Below, one piece after another: positions 34,390 to 43,460 of a DNA stretch of 64,000 nucleotides (positions within the stretch are counted from its first letter, which is position 1; each line of letters starts with the position of its first letter). The translations under genes were made by a program, and so were the position numbers. The notes beneath the pieces were generated by a model. That model was given only the letters and a program-made list of their open reading frames with translations. It was not told where the DNA came from and did no database searches. This stretch comes from Lachnospiraceae bacterium (GTDB taxonomy: Bacteria; Bacillota; Clostridia; Lachnospirales; Lachnospiraceae): NCBI GenBank assembly GCA_910574185.1, contig CAJSZQ010000007.1:85840-149839 (forward strand). The letters are read 5' to 3'.

Positions 34390-34593
34390 TTATTGTTCAC
34401 TGGAATAGATGCGTCCGTATAGACTGATGAGATAAAGACCGCATAATCCGACGATTGCATAGACAATCCGGGAAATCCAGCTTAAGTTTCCGAACACGAA
34501 AGCTACCAGGTCAAAACGAAAGATTCCGACCAACAGCCAGTTTACTGCGCCGATGATTACCAAAGTTAATGCTGTATTATCAAACCATTTCAT
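34390..34593 (-). CDS. DUF378 small membrane protein
   Basis: This 67-aa protein has two membrane segments. The block ALTLVIIGAVNWLLVGIFRFD and LSWISRIVYAIVGLCGLY are characteristic of DUF378 (YuzA-type) proteins. Function is unknown. The ATG at 34593 has AAAGGAGGAATATTC directly upstream on the minus strand; longer frames are not supported. It is a single gene, divergent from the radical-SAM gene at 34669, so the 75-bp gap holds both promoters. Confidence 0.9.
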   Translation of the reverse strand: MKWFDNTALTLVIIGAVNWLLVGIFRFDLVAFVFGNLSWISRIVYAIVGLCGLYLISLYGRIYSSEQ

Positions 34594-34668
34594 GAATATT
34601 CCTCCTTTACTGTGAGGATAGTATGTACGAATAACGAGCCGCTTATTCATATAAAAAAGGAATTTATA

Positions 34669-35643
34669 ATGTCAAATTTATTTTATTCTTATTCTGATTA
34701 TTTGAAAAAAAGGTACCATGAGAAGGTTTATAAGCTTCCCATATCTTTGCCGGTGACATGTCCGAACCGGGAGCGGGGGAAGAAAGGATGCGCATTTTGT
34801 GCAGGAGAAGGAACCGGATTTGAAGCAAAAAATACCAAAGATTCGATAACAGAACAACTTTTTGAGGTAAGAAAACTGATAGAATCCAAATACAACGCGC
34901 ACAAATTTATTGGTTATTTCCAGAATTATACAAACACCTATTTACCGCTCGAAGATTTCAAATCATATATGTCTGAGGCAGCCGCAGCAGAGGACATTGT
35001 AGAAATTGCCATATCAACCAGACCTGACTGTATCAGAGAGGATTACTTAGAAGTCCTTCAAAATATATCCGAACAGTTTTCTGTCGGAATTACTGTAGAA
35101 CTGGGGCTCCAGACTGCAAATTACCATACTCTCGCTATGATGGAAAGAGGTCATGGACTGGCAGAATTTATAGACGCCGTTCTGCGGATTCAGCGATTTG
35201 GGTTCGATATCTGCGTCCATGTCATTCTGAATCTTCCGGGAGATACCCTGACAGACAGTATCGAAACGGCAAAGATTCTGTCCGCATTCAGAATTCCAAT
35301 TGTAAAAATTCATTCTCTTTATATTGCAAAAAACAGCTTATTGTGTGATTGGTATAAAAATGGTAAAATAGCTGTATGCTCTAAAGAAGAATATATGAAC
35401 CGTCTGGTTCATTTTATTGAATATCTTTCACCGGAGATAGCCATAGAACGGCTGTTTTCGCGAATACCCGAAGAATCCTCCATCTTTTGCAACTGGGGAG
35501 TTAGTTGGTGGAGATTAAAAGACGAATTTGAAAAGACGATGACAGAGAGGGAGAGCTTTCAGGGAAAGAAGTTTCATTATATGAATGGTTCTGCGCTGGA
35601 AGCGCTATCATTAAGGGGGACAAGACATATTGGCAGGAAATGA
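34669..35643 (+). CDS. Radical SAM protein, TIGR01212 family (YhcC-like)
   Basis: This 324-aa protein has the radical-SAM cysteines spread as CPNRERGKKGCAFC, the spacing of the TIGR01212/YhcC group. Other conserved parts are FQNYTNTY, ISTRPDC and ELGLQTANYHTL. The substrate is unknown; the family is related to Elp3-like enzymes. The ATG at 34669 has AAAAAAGGAA upstream. Its last 14 bp overlap the TTG start of the HlyD-like gene, suggesting coupling to the division-linked operon. Confidence 0.92.
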   Translation: MSNLFYSYSDYLKKRYHEKVYKLPISLPVTCPNRERGKKGCAFCAGEGTGFEAKNTKDSITEQLFEVRKLIESKYNAHKFIGYFQNYTNTYLPLEDFKSYMSEAAAAEDIVEIAISTRPDCIREDYLEVLQNISEQFSVGITVELGLQTANYHTLAMMERGHGLAEFIDAVLRIQRFGFDICVHVILNLPGDTLTDSIETAKILSAFRIPIVKIHSLYIAKNSLLCDWYKNGKIAVCSKEEYMNRLVHFIEYLSPEIAIERLFSRIPEESSIFCNWGVSWWRLKDEFEKTMTERESFQGKKFHYMNGSALEALSLRGTRHIGRK

Positions 35644-37030
35644 ACTGACAAATATACAGATTTATCAGAGAAAGAGAAGCTTTAATATTGGCGTAATACT
35701 TTTTGGCGTGATATTTATATATCTGGTGATTACCGTTTTAGCATATATCACTGGCAGACGTGTTTCCGTATATGAAGTAAGGGAAGGCTCCATTCTGAAG
35801 GATACGGCTTATACAGGGATTGTGCTCAGGGAAGAAGTGGTAGTCACTTCAGATACAGAAGGGTATGTCAACTATTTTGCAATGGAGAGTACAAAAGTCG
35901 GCAAAAAAACCAATATATACAGTCTGTCTACTGATAAACTTGAACTCGATAATCAAGGGATAGAGACTGGCGAAGTTTCAGAAGAAATAACAGAGACAGA
36001 GTTGACAGCAGAGGACCAGTCCTTTATACTGCAAAAGGCACAGGCTTTTTCTGATAGTTTTAGAGAGGAACAGTACAGTGACGTCTATGCTTTTAAAAAT
36101 TCCGTAACTGACGTGGTGCAGACAAATTCTGCCCAGAGCCGTCAGGCAAAATTAAACACGCTTTTGCAAAATGGAACAGAGGGACTTACCGTATATCAAG
36201 CCCAGACAGACGGAATTATCATTTACGCTATTGATGGTTATGAGAATCTGTCCCTTGATCAGGTAACGGAGGAAATCATTGCAAAGACAGACTATGAAAG
36301 CGTTGATTTAACCAACGATATGAAGGTATATGCCGGAGACCCGGTATATAAGCTTATTACCAGCGATGTGTGGACGGTTGCCGTTGAGTTGGATGACGCG
36401 ATGGCAAAAGAGCTGGAAGACAAGGAATATGTCAAAGTGCGTTTTTCCAAAGATAACGAAACTACCTGGGGAGCCTTTTCCTTATATAATACAAAGGATT
36501 CCAATCTTGGTTTTTTTACATTTGATCATTCCATGATTCGGTACGCAACAGAACGTTTTCTTGATATTGAGCTGATTCTTGAAGATGAAACCGGACTTAA
36601 AATTCCAAAGTCTGCAGTGACAAAGAAAGATTTTTACACGATTCCTCAGGATTATCTGACCAGAGGCGGTAATAATAATGAGATTGGGATTATGGTTCAA
36701 GGCAGAAGAAATTCCATAGAATTTGTACCTGTAACGGTATATTATCGTGACATAGATACGGATTTGGTCTATATTGATATGAATAATTTTAAGAAAGAGA
36801 CCGTACTCAAAAAGCCGGATTCCAGCGATACCCTGACCTTGAAAGAAAAAGCGTCTTTATCAGGAGTTTACAATGTAAATAAGGGTTATGCCATATTCCG
36901 GCAGGTAAATATACTATGTGAAAGTGAAGAATATTATATCATTTCCAATGGAAATGATTATGGATTGTCAAATTATGATCACATTGCCCTTGACAGTGAT
37001 ACGGTACGGGACAATGAGATTGTATTTTAA
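35630..37030 (+). CDS. HlyD/biotinyl-lipoyl-type membrane protein next to the sepF cluster
   Basis: This 466-aa protein has a short cytosolic head, one membrane segment (about 19-42) and a long outside part. The region after the membrane (ILKDTAYTGIVLREEVVVTS, then EGYVNYFAMEST and a later YQAQTDGIIIYAIDGYENL) resembles the split barrel-sandwich hybrid of HlyD-type adaptor proteins. No ABC or RND partner is nearby. In Lachnospiraceae such genes sit directly before yggS-sepF-ylmH, so a role in envelope division is inferred by context only. The TTG start has AAGGGGGA 9 nt upstream. Confidence 0.75.
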   Translation: MAGNELTNIQIYQRKRSFNIGVILFGVIFIYLVITVLAYITGRRVSVYEVREGSILKDTAYTGIVLREEVVVTSDTEGYVNYFAMESTKVGKKTNIYSLSTDKLELDNQGIETGEVSEEITETELTAEDQSFILQKAQAFSDSFREEQYSDVYAFKNSVTDVVQTNSAQSRQAKLNTLLQNGTEGLTVYQAQTDGIIIYAIDGYENLSLDQVTEEIIAKTDYESVDLTNDMKVYAGDPVYKLITSDVWTVAVELDDAMAKELEDKEYVKVRFSKDNETTWGAFSLYNTKDSNLGFFTFDHSMIRYATERFLDIELILEDETGLKIPKSAVTKKDFYTIPQDYLTRGGNNNEIGIMVQGRRNSIEFVPVTVYYRDIDTDLVYIDMNNFKKETVLKKPDSSDTLTLKEKASLSGVYNVNKGYAIFRQVNILCESEEYYIISNGNDYGLSNYDHIALDSDTVRDNEIVF

Positions 37031-37041
37031 GGAGTAAATAA

Positions 37042-37731
37042 ATGCTTAAGAAGAATTTTGAAGAAGTTGAGGCAAAGATTCAGGCAGCGTGCGACAGAGT
37101 CGGAAGAAAAAGAGAAGAAGTTACGCTGATTGCCGTAAGTAAGACGAAACCTGTAGAATTGATACAAGAAGCATATGATTTGGGCGCCCGGATTTTCGGA
37201 GAGAATAAGGTACAGGAGATTGTTGATAAATATGACGAACTTCCGGATGATATTGCCTGGCATATGATAGGTCATCTTCAGCGAAACAAAGTAAAATATA
37301 TTGTTGATAAAGTAGCGATGATTCATTCCGTAGATTCTTTGCGTCTCGCGGAAGCAATTGAGAAAGAAGCGTCAAAAAAAGAAACTGTCGTCGATATTTT
37401 AATAGAAGTTAATGTAGCAAAGGAAGATACAAAATTCGGCGTTATGCCAGAAGATGCGGCCGGCTTGATTTTACAGATTAGTAAGATGCCTCACATTAGA
37501 GTCAGAGGGTTGATGACAATTGCTCCATTCGTAGATAACCCAGAAGATAATCGAGGATATTTTCGGCGCCTGCGTAACTTAGCTGTTGACATTGGGGAGA
37601 ATAAGTCAGATAATGTTACTATGAGCGTACTTTCTATGGGTATGACGAATGACTATGAAATTGCAATAGAAGAGGGGGCTACCATGGTTCGGGTAGGGAC
37701 CGGATTGTTTGGAGCCCGTAGTTATAGATAA
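37042..37731 (+). CDS. YggS/YlmE family PLP homeostasis protein
   Basis: This 229-aa PLP-binding protein has the Schiff-base lysine in LIAVSKTKPVELI, the FGENKVQE block, WHMIGHLQRNKVKYI and SMGMTNDYEIAIEEG near the C-terminus. These are the standard YggS (PLPBP/YlmE) motifs. It buffers free pyridoxal phosphate and affects amino-acid balance. AAGGAG precedes the ATG, 11 bp after the HlyD-like gene. In Firmicutes it begins the ylm division cluster, with sepF next as here. Confidence 0.95.
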   Translation: MLKKNFEEVEAKIQAACDRVGRKREEVTLIAVSKTKPVELIQEAYDLGARIFGENKVQEIVDKYDELPDDIAWHMIGHLQRNKVKYIVDKVAMIHSVDSLRLAEAIEKEASKKETVVDILIEVNVAKEDTKFGVMPEDAAGLILQISKMPHIRVRGLMTIAPFVDNPEDNRGYFRRLRNLAVDIGENKSDNVTMSVLSMGMTNDYEIAIEEGATMVRVGTGLFGARSYR

Positions 37732-37760
37732 GCCAGCAAACGCAAGATAGGAGAGTTAAA

Positions 37761-38324
37761 ATGGGAGTATTAGATAAGTTTCTTGATATCATGAAGTTGA
37801 GCGATGACGACGATTATTATGATGACGACGATTTTTTCGATGATGAATATGAAGATGATTATGACGACAGACCGGCAAAGAAGAGTTTCTTTAATCGTTC
37901 CAAGAAGAATAATTATGAAGATGAAGACGATTATGATGTAAGAGATAATAAGCCTGCAAGAAGGCAGTCTCCGGCCGTCAGCAGCAGCAAGATTACTCCG
38001 ATGCGTCAGCCTTCAAGAAGAGCGGCAAGCGTAAGTATGGAAGTTTGTGTTATCAAGCCTGCTTCCGTGGAAGATGCAAGGGAGATTTCCGAAACGCTTC
38101 TCAGCGGACGTACGGTTATTTTGAATCTGGAGGGTCTGGATTTGGAGATTGCACAGCGTATTATTGACTTTACATCTGGCTCAACCTTTGCAATTGACGG
38201 TAATTTGCAGAAGATTTCCAACTATATCTTCCTTGTGACGCCTACCAATGTGGATATTTCGGGAGATTTACAGAATCTTCTTGGCACGTCCATCGACGCG
38301 TCTCCGATAGGCGGAGGATATTAG
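37761..38324 (+). CDS. sepF: Cell division protein SepF
   Basis: This 187-aa protein has the N-terminal membrane-binding helix MGVLDKFLDIMKL, then a very acidic Asp/Tyr/Phe-rich linker (about 15-60) and a basic patch. The C-terminal SepF domain (about 100-187) contains EVCVIKPASVEDAREISETL, GRTVILNLEGLD and IDFTSGSTFAIDG. SepF forms rings that anchor and bundle FtsZ at the septum. The acidic linker is longer than in Bacillus. ylmH starts directly at its stop codon. Confidence 0.96.
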   Translation: MGVLDKFLDIMKLSDDDDYYDDDDFFDDEYEDDYDDRPAKKSFFNRSKKNNYEDEDDYDVRDNKPARRQSPAVSSSKITPMRQPSRRAASVSMEVCVIKPASVEDAREISETLLSGRTVILNLEGLDLEIAQRIIDFTSGSTFAIDGNLQKISNYIFLVTPTNVDISGDLQNLLGTSIDASPIGGGY

Positions 38325-39077
38325 ATGACAAAGGAAGAGGCAATGCTCGAAAAACGGCTGATAGAACTGTCTAAGATGGCCTATCACCGCGATATCGTAA
38401 CTTTTTCAGATTTTTTGAATTTAAATGAATTACATATCTTACATTCAATTCCGAAGAATTTACTTTCGTCTCCTTATGAGACATTTGGAGGTTATGAATA
38501 CGCGGAGCGTCAGATGGTTGCTTTTCTACCTGGTGCTCTTTCTTATACAAAAGATTACCCTATCTGTGCGCTCTCTATCTCTCCGCTTCATGCGAAATAT
38601 GCGGAAGAACTAACTCACAGAGATTATTTGGGAGCTGTACTGAATTTAGGAATTGACCGCTGTAAGATTGGAGATTTGGCGATTCAGGATAGGAACTGTT
38701 TTGTTTTCTGCAGGGATAAGATTGCAGATTATATTATGGAGCAGCTTACCAGAGTCCGACATACGATGGTAAGCGTAAAAAGATTGGAATTAAAAGAATT
38801 TTCCTACAAGCCCAGTCTGCAGGAGGCGAGCGGTACGGTTGCTTCTGTACGATTGGATTCGATACTTTCTATCGGTTTTCCCTTATCCAGAAGTAAATTG
38901 ACCGGTTATATTGAAGGCGGCAAAGTCTTTGTTAACGGGAAACTGATTACCAATAATGGCTATCATCTAAAAGAAAATGATATCATATCAGTCCGGGGAA
39001 TGGGAAGGATTCTATATGACGGTATCCTTTCAGAGACCAGAAAAGGACGTTATTTTGTCCGAATATATAAATATTAG
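38325..39077 (+). CDS. YlmH-type RNA-binding protein (S4 domain)
   Basis: This 250-aa protein has an N-terminal YlmH region (KRLIELSKMAYHRDIVTFSDFLNLNE) and a C-terminal S4 domain from about residue 178 (VRLDSILSIGFPLSRSKLTG..., then GKVFVNGKLITNN). YlmH binds ribosomes and has been linked to rescue of stalled nascent chains and to division. The ATG follows the sepF stop with no gap; GGAGG inside the sepF end is the ribosome site. YlmG and DivIVA, often neighbours in this cluster, are missing here. Confidence 0.92.
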   Translation: MTKEEAMLEKRLIELSKMAYHRDIVTFSDFLNLNELHILHSIPKNLLSSPYETFGGYEYAERQMVAFLPGALSYTKDYPICALSISPLHAKYAEELTHRDYLGAVLNLGIDRCKIGDLAIQDRNCFVFCRDKIADYIMEQLTRVRHTMVSVKRLELKEFSYKPSLQEASGTVASVRLDSILSIGFPLSRSKLTGYIEGGKVFVNGKLITNNGYHLKENDIISVRGMGRILYDGILSETRKGRYFVRIYKY

Positions 39078-39113
39078 AAAAGCATAATTAACTCAGATAA
39101 AGGACTTTTTATC

Positions 39114-39644
39114 ATGGCGCGGGATAATCATAAATCTATAAAAACAAACATATTGTCTTATTTCACTGCCGGTATCTTTGTGGCTCTCGGCGTATTTGCC
39201 GACCAATGGACGAAGATTCTGGCGGTTTCTCATTTAAAGAACCAACAACCGATAATATTAATTGATAAAGTATTTCAACTTTGTTATCTGGAGAACCGGG
39301 GGGCTGCTTTTGGCCTGTTTCAGAACCAGAGGGTTGTTTTTTTGATGAATACTGTAATTATTTTGATTGTTATTATCTTTCTTTATGGGAGACTTCCAGG
39401 GGAGAGGCGGTTTATTCCGCTTCGGATTTGTGGAATATTTGTCTGTGCGGGAGCGGTTGGCAATATGATTGACAGGATCCGTTTCGGATATGTGGTGGAT
39501 TTTCTTTATTTTAATCTCATTGACTTTCCGATTTTTAATGTGGCAGATATCTATGTAACCTGCTCTGTATTTGCACTGGCGGTTTTAATATTGTGGTACT
39601 ATAAGGAGGAAGACTTTGAACGAATACTTCATCGTAGAAAATGA
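39114..39644 (+). CDS. lspA: Prolipoprotein signal peptidase (signal peptidase II)
   Basis: This 176-aa protein has four membrane segments. Family motifs are DQWTKILAVSHLK, LENRGAAFGLFQNQR, GNMIDRIRFGYVVDFL and FNVADIYV, with the catalytic Asp pair in the last two (NMIDR and NVADI). It cleaves the signal peptide of diacylglyceryl-modified prolipoproteins, such as the carboxypeptidase at 33309. The C-terminus overlaps the rluD-family gene by 29 bp. Confidence 0.97.
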   Translation: MARDNHKSIKTNILSYFTAGIFVALGVFADQWTKILAVSHLKNQQPIILIDKVFQLCYLENRGAAFGLFQNQRVVFLMNTVIILIVIIFLYGRLPGERRFIPLRICGIFVCAGAVGNMIDRIRFGYVVDFLYFNLIDFPIFNVADIYVTCSVFALAVLILWYYKEEDFERILHRRK

Positions 39645-40530
39645 GGTTGGACTGCGTATTGATAAGTATCTGGCCTGTCATTTACCGGATTTATCCCGTT
39701 CTCATATACAGAAATTGATTAGAGATAACCTTGTAATCGTGAATCAAAAGCCTGTAAAAGCTAATTACAGGCTTTCTCTTAATGAGCAGATTGAAGTAAT
39801 GATTCCAAAGCCAGAGGAGCCGGAGATTCTGCCGGAGAATATTCCTCTGGATATTCTCTATGAGGATGCAGATATTATTATTGTAAATAAACCCAAACAG
39901 ATGGTGGTTCATCCGGCTCCGGGCCATGCATCCGGAACTCTTGTAAACGCGCTGATGTATCATTGCGGGACAGAATTGTCCGGTATTAACGGCGTCATGC
40001 GGCCTGGTATTGTTCACCGGATTGATATGGATACCACCGGCTCCCTTCTGGTTTGTAAAAATGATGTGGCCCACCAGAAGTTAGCGGCACAGCTAAAGGA
40101 GCATTCGATTACCAGGATTTACGAGGCTATTGTCCATGGCAATATCAAAGAGGAAGACGGGACGGTAACGGCTCCCATTGGAAGACATCCCACAGACCGA
40201 AAGAAAATGAGCGTTCACGCGAAACAGGGACGCAGCGCAGTTACCCATTATCAGGTTCTGAAGCGGTTTGATGAATTTACTTATATCCAGTGCCGCCTGG
40301 AAACTGGAAGAACCCATCAGATACGGGTTCACATGGCAAGTATCGGTCACCCCCTTTTAGGAGACCAGGTATATGGACCGTCTAAATGTCCCTTCGGAGG
40401 GCTAAAAGGTCAGACTTTACATGCAAAAATATTGGGGATTGTACATCCAAAAACAGGAGAGTACCTGGAAATTCAGGCTCCATTGCCAGATTATTTTGTG
40501 AATTTGTTACAAAAACTGTCCAAAAATTAA
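39616..40530 (+). CDS. RluA/RluD family 23S rRNA pseudouridine synthase
   Basis: This 304-aa protein has an N-terminal S4 domain (LRIDKYLACHLPDLSRSHIQK) and the catalytic RluA domain with the Asp in GIVHRIDMDTTGSLLVCKND. ETGRTHQIRVHM and GHPLLGDQVYG are also conserved. It isomerises uridines in 23S rRNA. The TTG start has AGGAGG about 6 nt upstream, inside lspA, giving translational coupling. The 112-bp gap after it holds a TATAAT at 40585-40590 that could be the -10 for the next gene. Confidence 0.95.
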   Translation: MNEYFIVENEVGLRIDKYLACHLPDLSRSHIQKLIRDNLVIVNQKPVKANYRLSLNEQIEVMIPKPEEPEILPENIPLDILYEDADIIIVNKPKQMVVHPAPGHASGTLVNALMYHCGTELSGINGVMRPGIVHRIDMDTTGSLLVCKNDVAHQKLAAQLKEHSITRIYEAIVHGNIKEEDGTVTAPIGRHPTDRKKMSVHAKQGRSAVTHYQVLKRFDEFTYIQCRLETGRTHQIRVHMASIGHPLLGDQVYGPSKCPFGGLKGQTLHAKILGIVHPKTGEYLEIQAPLPDYFVNLLQKLSKN

Positions 40531-40642
40531 GGTTTTTGTGATAAATTCTGTATAAATATTCTATACTTTTTGATGAAAATCGTTTATAATTAAATAAATT
40601 GTATTGTAATATGCATAAAGTAATCAAAGGAGCGTGAAAGAT

Positions 40643-41287
40643 ATGACTAAAACGAATACAATTATTACCATAGGAAGACAATATGGAAGCGGTGGACGCG
40701 AGATTGGATATATGGTTGCTGACAGACTGGGAATTAAGCTCTATGATCAGGAGATGTTAGACCGGGCTGCCAAAGACAGCGGCATCTGTCAGGAATTATT
40801 TGAAACCCACGATGAGAAACCTACAAACAGCTTTCTTTATTCTCTGGTAATGGATACCTATTCTTTGGGTTATTCAGTCGGAGGCTATTCAGATATGCCG
40901 ATTAATCATAAAGTTTTCCTTGCCCAGTTCAATTCTATCAAGAAGATTGCCAACGAAGGTCCCTGCATTCTGGTAGGCAGGTGCGCAGATTATGCCCTGG
41001 AAGATTATCCCAATGTCCTTCGTTTGTTTATTCATGCAAATATGGATGCAAAAATTCGCAGAATCGCAAGAAAGTATGACTTGACAGATTCCAAGGCAAA
41101 GGATTTAATTCAAAAGACCAATAAGAGAAGAGCAAGTTATTATAATTATTATACCAACAAGCGCTGGGGTGATGCCGACAGTTATGACGCATGCTTAAAC
41201 AGTTCCTTGCTGGGACTAGAAGGAACGGCAGAAGCAATCCTCAAACTGGTAGAATTAAAGGAAAGCGATCGGGACAAAAGGCTATAG
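40643..41287 (+). CDS. Cytidylate kinase-like family protein
   Basis: This 214-aa P-loop protein begins TKTNTIITIGRQYGSGGREIGYMVADRLGIKLYDQEM, the signature of the cytidylate-kinase-like group; the first 20 residues contain the nucleotide loop GRQYGSGG. It includes ILVGRCADYAL. True CMP kinase activity is not established for this branch; other NMP or small-molecule phosphorylation is possible. The ATG at 40643 has AAAGGAG 10 nt upstream; a GTG at 40634 sits too close to that site. It converges on ttcA, with a shared hairpin between. Confidence 0.88.
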   Translation: MTKTNTIITIGRQYGSGGREIGYMVADRLGIKLYDQEMLDRAAKDSGICQELFETHDEKPTNSFLYSLVMDTYSLGYSVGGYSDMPINHKVFLAQFNSIKKIANEGPCILVGRCADYALEDYPNVLRLFIHANMDAKIRRIARKYDLTDSKAKDLIQKTNKRRASYYNYYTNKRWGDADSYDACLNSSLLGLEGTAEAILKLVELKESDRDKRL

Positions 41288-41360
41288 ACAGTTTGGTATT
41301 CCTGATTGGAATTATTACTGCCGCAATAAAAATTTTGTATATAAATAACAGTCCTATAAT

Positions 41361-41409
41361 AAGGATGGCTTTACGGGCGGACATGTTCTGTCCGCCTGGG
41401 CCATCCTTT
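41361..41409. terminator. Nested hairpin at the convergent end of the kinase-like gene and ttcA
   Basis: AAGGATGGC at 41361-41369 pairs with GCCATCCTT, and an inner GGCGGACA pairs with TGTCCGCC around TGTTC. The structure covers the last codons and stop of ttcA (41371), so part of the TtcA C-terminus is coded by the terminator stem. Confidence 0.75.
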
Positions 41410-42108
41410 GATATTGCCATTTAATATGGCAGTAAACATGCGCTGTTTTACTCCAGGATGCTCTCTGTTCAACTCTGCAAGGAGTTCCTTTGCATACTGA
41501 CGCTTGGTGTAGCCGTCAATGGGACATCGGCTGGTTACTACAGGGAGATTATATTTATTCCGAAAACCGATTACATCGGCTTCATCTACAAACATCATTG
41601 GACGAATTACGGTTAAATCCATTCTATCTAAATAGGTTTTTGGAGAAAACGAATAGAATCTTCCCTCAAAAAACAACGACAGTATCATAGTCTCTACAAT
41701 ATCGTCTTTGTGGTGCGCATAGGCTACTTTATTACACGCCATTTTCTTAACGGCCTGATTTAACGCGCCTTTACGCATCTTAGCGCAGAGAGAGCAGGGA
41801 TTTGCTTCTTTTCGTTCTTCAAATAAAATATGCGCAATCTCTGTCTTGATAATTTCGTATGGAACATCCAGCTCTCTGCATAATTCAGCTACAGGCGTAA
41901 AATCGCATTCACTATAACCCAAATCAATAGTAATAGCGCTCAGTTCAAAATGCTTCGGATAGAAACGCTGAAGTCCCTTCAAAGCATAGAGCAGGGTAAG
42001 GCTGTCTTTACCGCCGGAAATGCCAACGGCAATATGATCGCCTTCCTCTATCATCTGATACTCATCAACTGCCTTCCTTGTATAGCTTAGTAATTGCTGT
42101 AATTTCAT
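41371..42108 (-). CDS. ttcA: tRNA 2-thiocytidine biosynthesis protein TtcA-like (PP-loop)
   Basis: This 245-aa PP-loop ATPase has the SGGKDSLTLL motif near residue 30 and a CSLCAKMRKGALNQ CxxC pair with a later SRCPIDG Cys, as expected for an iron-sulphur TtcA-type enzyme. It thiolates C32 in some tRNAs using ATP. The family also includes related TtuA-type thiolases, so the exact target base is not certain. GGGGGAAA lies before the ATG. The final residues (PRRTEHVRP) come from the terminator hairpin sequence. Confidence 0.9.
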   Translation of the reverse strand: MKLQQLLSYTRKAVDEYQMIEEGDHIAVGISGGKDSLTLLYALKGLQRFYPKHFELSAITIDLGYSECDFTPVAELCRELDVPYEIIKTEIAHILFEERKEANPCSLCAKMRKGALNQAVKKMACNKVAYAHHKDDIVETMILSLFFEGRFYSFSPKTYLDRMDLTVIRPMMFVDEADVIGFRNKYNLPVVTSRCPIDGYTKRQYAKELLAELNREHPGVKQRMFTAILNGNIKGWPRRTEHVRP

Positions 42109-42177
42109 CTTTTCCCCCTGTCGTTCTACAAAAACGCTCGAATCATTGTATTTCCTAAAGTAAATAACGCTTTGAAA

Positions 42178-43239
42178 TCATTCTCTTAGTCTAACGGCAG
42201 AAGCCGCTAACCGCCGTCTGTCCTCGTCAATTGCCGCATAGTGCTTCTTTGTTGTATTAACATCCTTGTGTCCCAATACATCCGCTACCAGATAAATATC
42301 GCCGGTTTCTTTATATAAAGTAGTGCCGTAAGTGCTGCGAAGCTTATGAGGGGTAATTTTCTTATTAGGCGTTACCTGACGGGCATATTTTTTCACCATG
42401 TTCTCTACAGCCTGAACCCCCATACGCCGGCGCTGGGTAGATAAAAATAAAGCGTTCTCATGGCCGGAGAGGGGAGTAATCGTCTTACGGTCTCCCTCAA
42501 TATACTGAATCAATGCATCAGCCACCTCGACGCCAAAATATACAACCATCTGATTCCCACCCTTACGGGTTACGGTAATTCCATTATTCTTGAAATCCAC
42601 ATCACGAATATCCAGTCCCACACATTCCGAAACACGAATTCCTGTTCCCAACAAGAGAGTGAGAATAGCCAAGTCTCGTTGTTTCGTCTTATTATAATAG
42701 GTAAGCGCCTGACCCGTCAATTTGTTTCCGGCAGATTCCACAAAATCAAGAAGCATAGCAACCTCGTCGGTATCCAGCCGTATAATCGCTTTGTCATGCT
42801 GCTTAGGCATATCCACTAGCAGAGCAGGATTCTTTGAAATAATCTGATGCTTGTAATAGTAGCCATAAAAACTTCTTAGCGCGGACATCTTCCTTGCAAG
42901 ACCTTTTTCCCCATTAGTCATTAATTCTTCATCCTCACGTTTGTAGACCTTTAGATATTCCATGTATTCTTCAATGTCTACCGGCTCTAAACGCTCCAAA
43001 TCGGCTGGTGTAAACTGCTCGATGGAATATTCACGATAGATTGGATTATTCTCCATCAAATAACGGTAAAATACCCGTATGTCATAGGCATAATTCATTC
43101 GGGTTCTGATTGAAGACGTAGGCTCAATGGCCCGGAAATAATCCCTGGCAAATGCCGGAAGCGTTTTCAGAATTTCACGCAGACGCAATGTGTAATCAAT
43201 CGTTGTTTGTTCGTGATAAGTTTTTTCATAACTCATAAA
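42178..43239 (-). CDS. Tyrosine recombinase (XerC/XerD-like)
   Basis: This 353-aa protein has an N-terminal SAM-like core-binding domain (about 20-140) and a C-terminal catalytic domain. The catalytic residues appear as R in GTGIRVSECVGLD, H-x-x-R in PHKLRSTYGTT, and LGHKDVNTTKKHY with the nucleophile Tyr in HYAAI. It probably resolves chromosome dimers, as such single genes beside lexA are common in Clostridia; no prophage genes are linked to it. The ATG at 43239 has AAGGGGGA 7 nt upstream on the minus strand, better than an ATG at 43272. The divergent gap to lexA holds foldback element B. Confidence 0.9.
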   Translation of the reverse strand, partial: FMSYEKTYHEQTTIDYTLRLREILKTLPAFARDYFRAIEPTSSIRTRMNYAYDIRVFYRYLMENNPIYREYSIEQFTPADLERLEPVDIEEYMEYLKVYKREDEELMTNGEKGLARKMSALRSFYGYYYKHQIISKNPALLVDMPKQHDKAIIRLDTDEVAMLLDFVESAGNKLTGQALTYYNKTKQRDLAILTLLLGTGIRVSECVGLDIRDVDFKNNGITVTRKGGNQMVVYFGVEVADALIQYIEGDRKTITPLSGHENALFLSTQRRRMGVQAVENMVKKYARQVTPNKKITPHKLRSTYGTTLYKETGDIYLVADVLGHKDVNTTKKHYAAIDEDRRRLAASAVRLRE

Positions 43240-43460
43240 TAAATCCCCCTTTGTCCCCATAAATCCATACAAAATACAAAGAAATTCCTGAATTTATCTG
43301 CAAATTACTATAAATAAGCTTTTTTATCTATATCTTTTGGAAAAATCGGTATTTTACGTATAGATTGATTTCTGAATCCATTATATTGCTGCTCCTACTG
43401 AATGTCAAGTAAAATACTTTTAATCAATTACAATTCATAAGCTTTTTGGCAAACAGCGGA

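Noticed and set aside
42178..43239. Tyrosine recombinase as a prophage or ICE integrase
   Set aside because: No phage, relaxase or excisionase genes or tRNA attachment site are nearby, and the neighbours are core genes, so a housekeeping Xer role is more likely.
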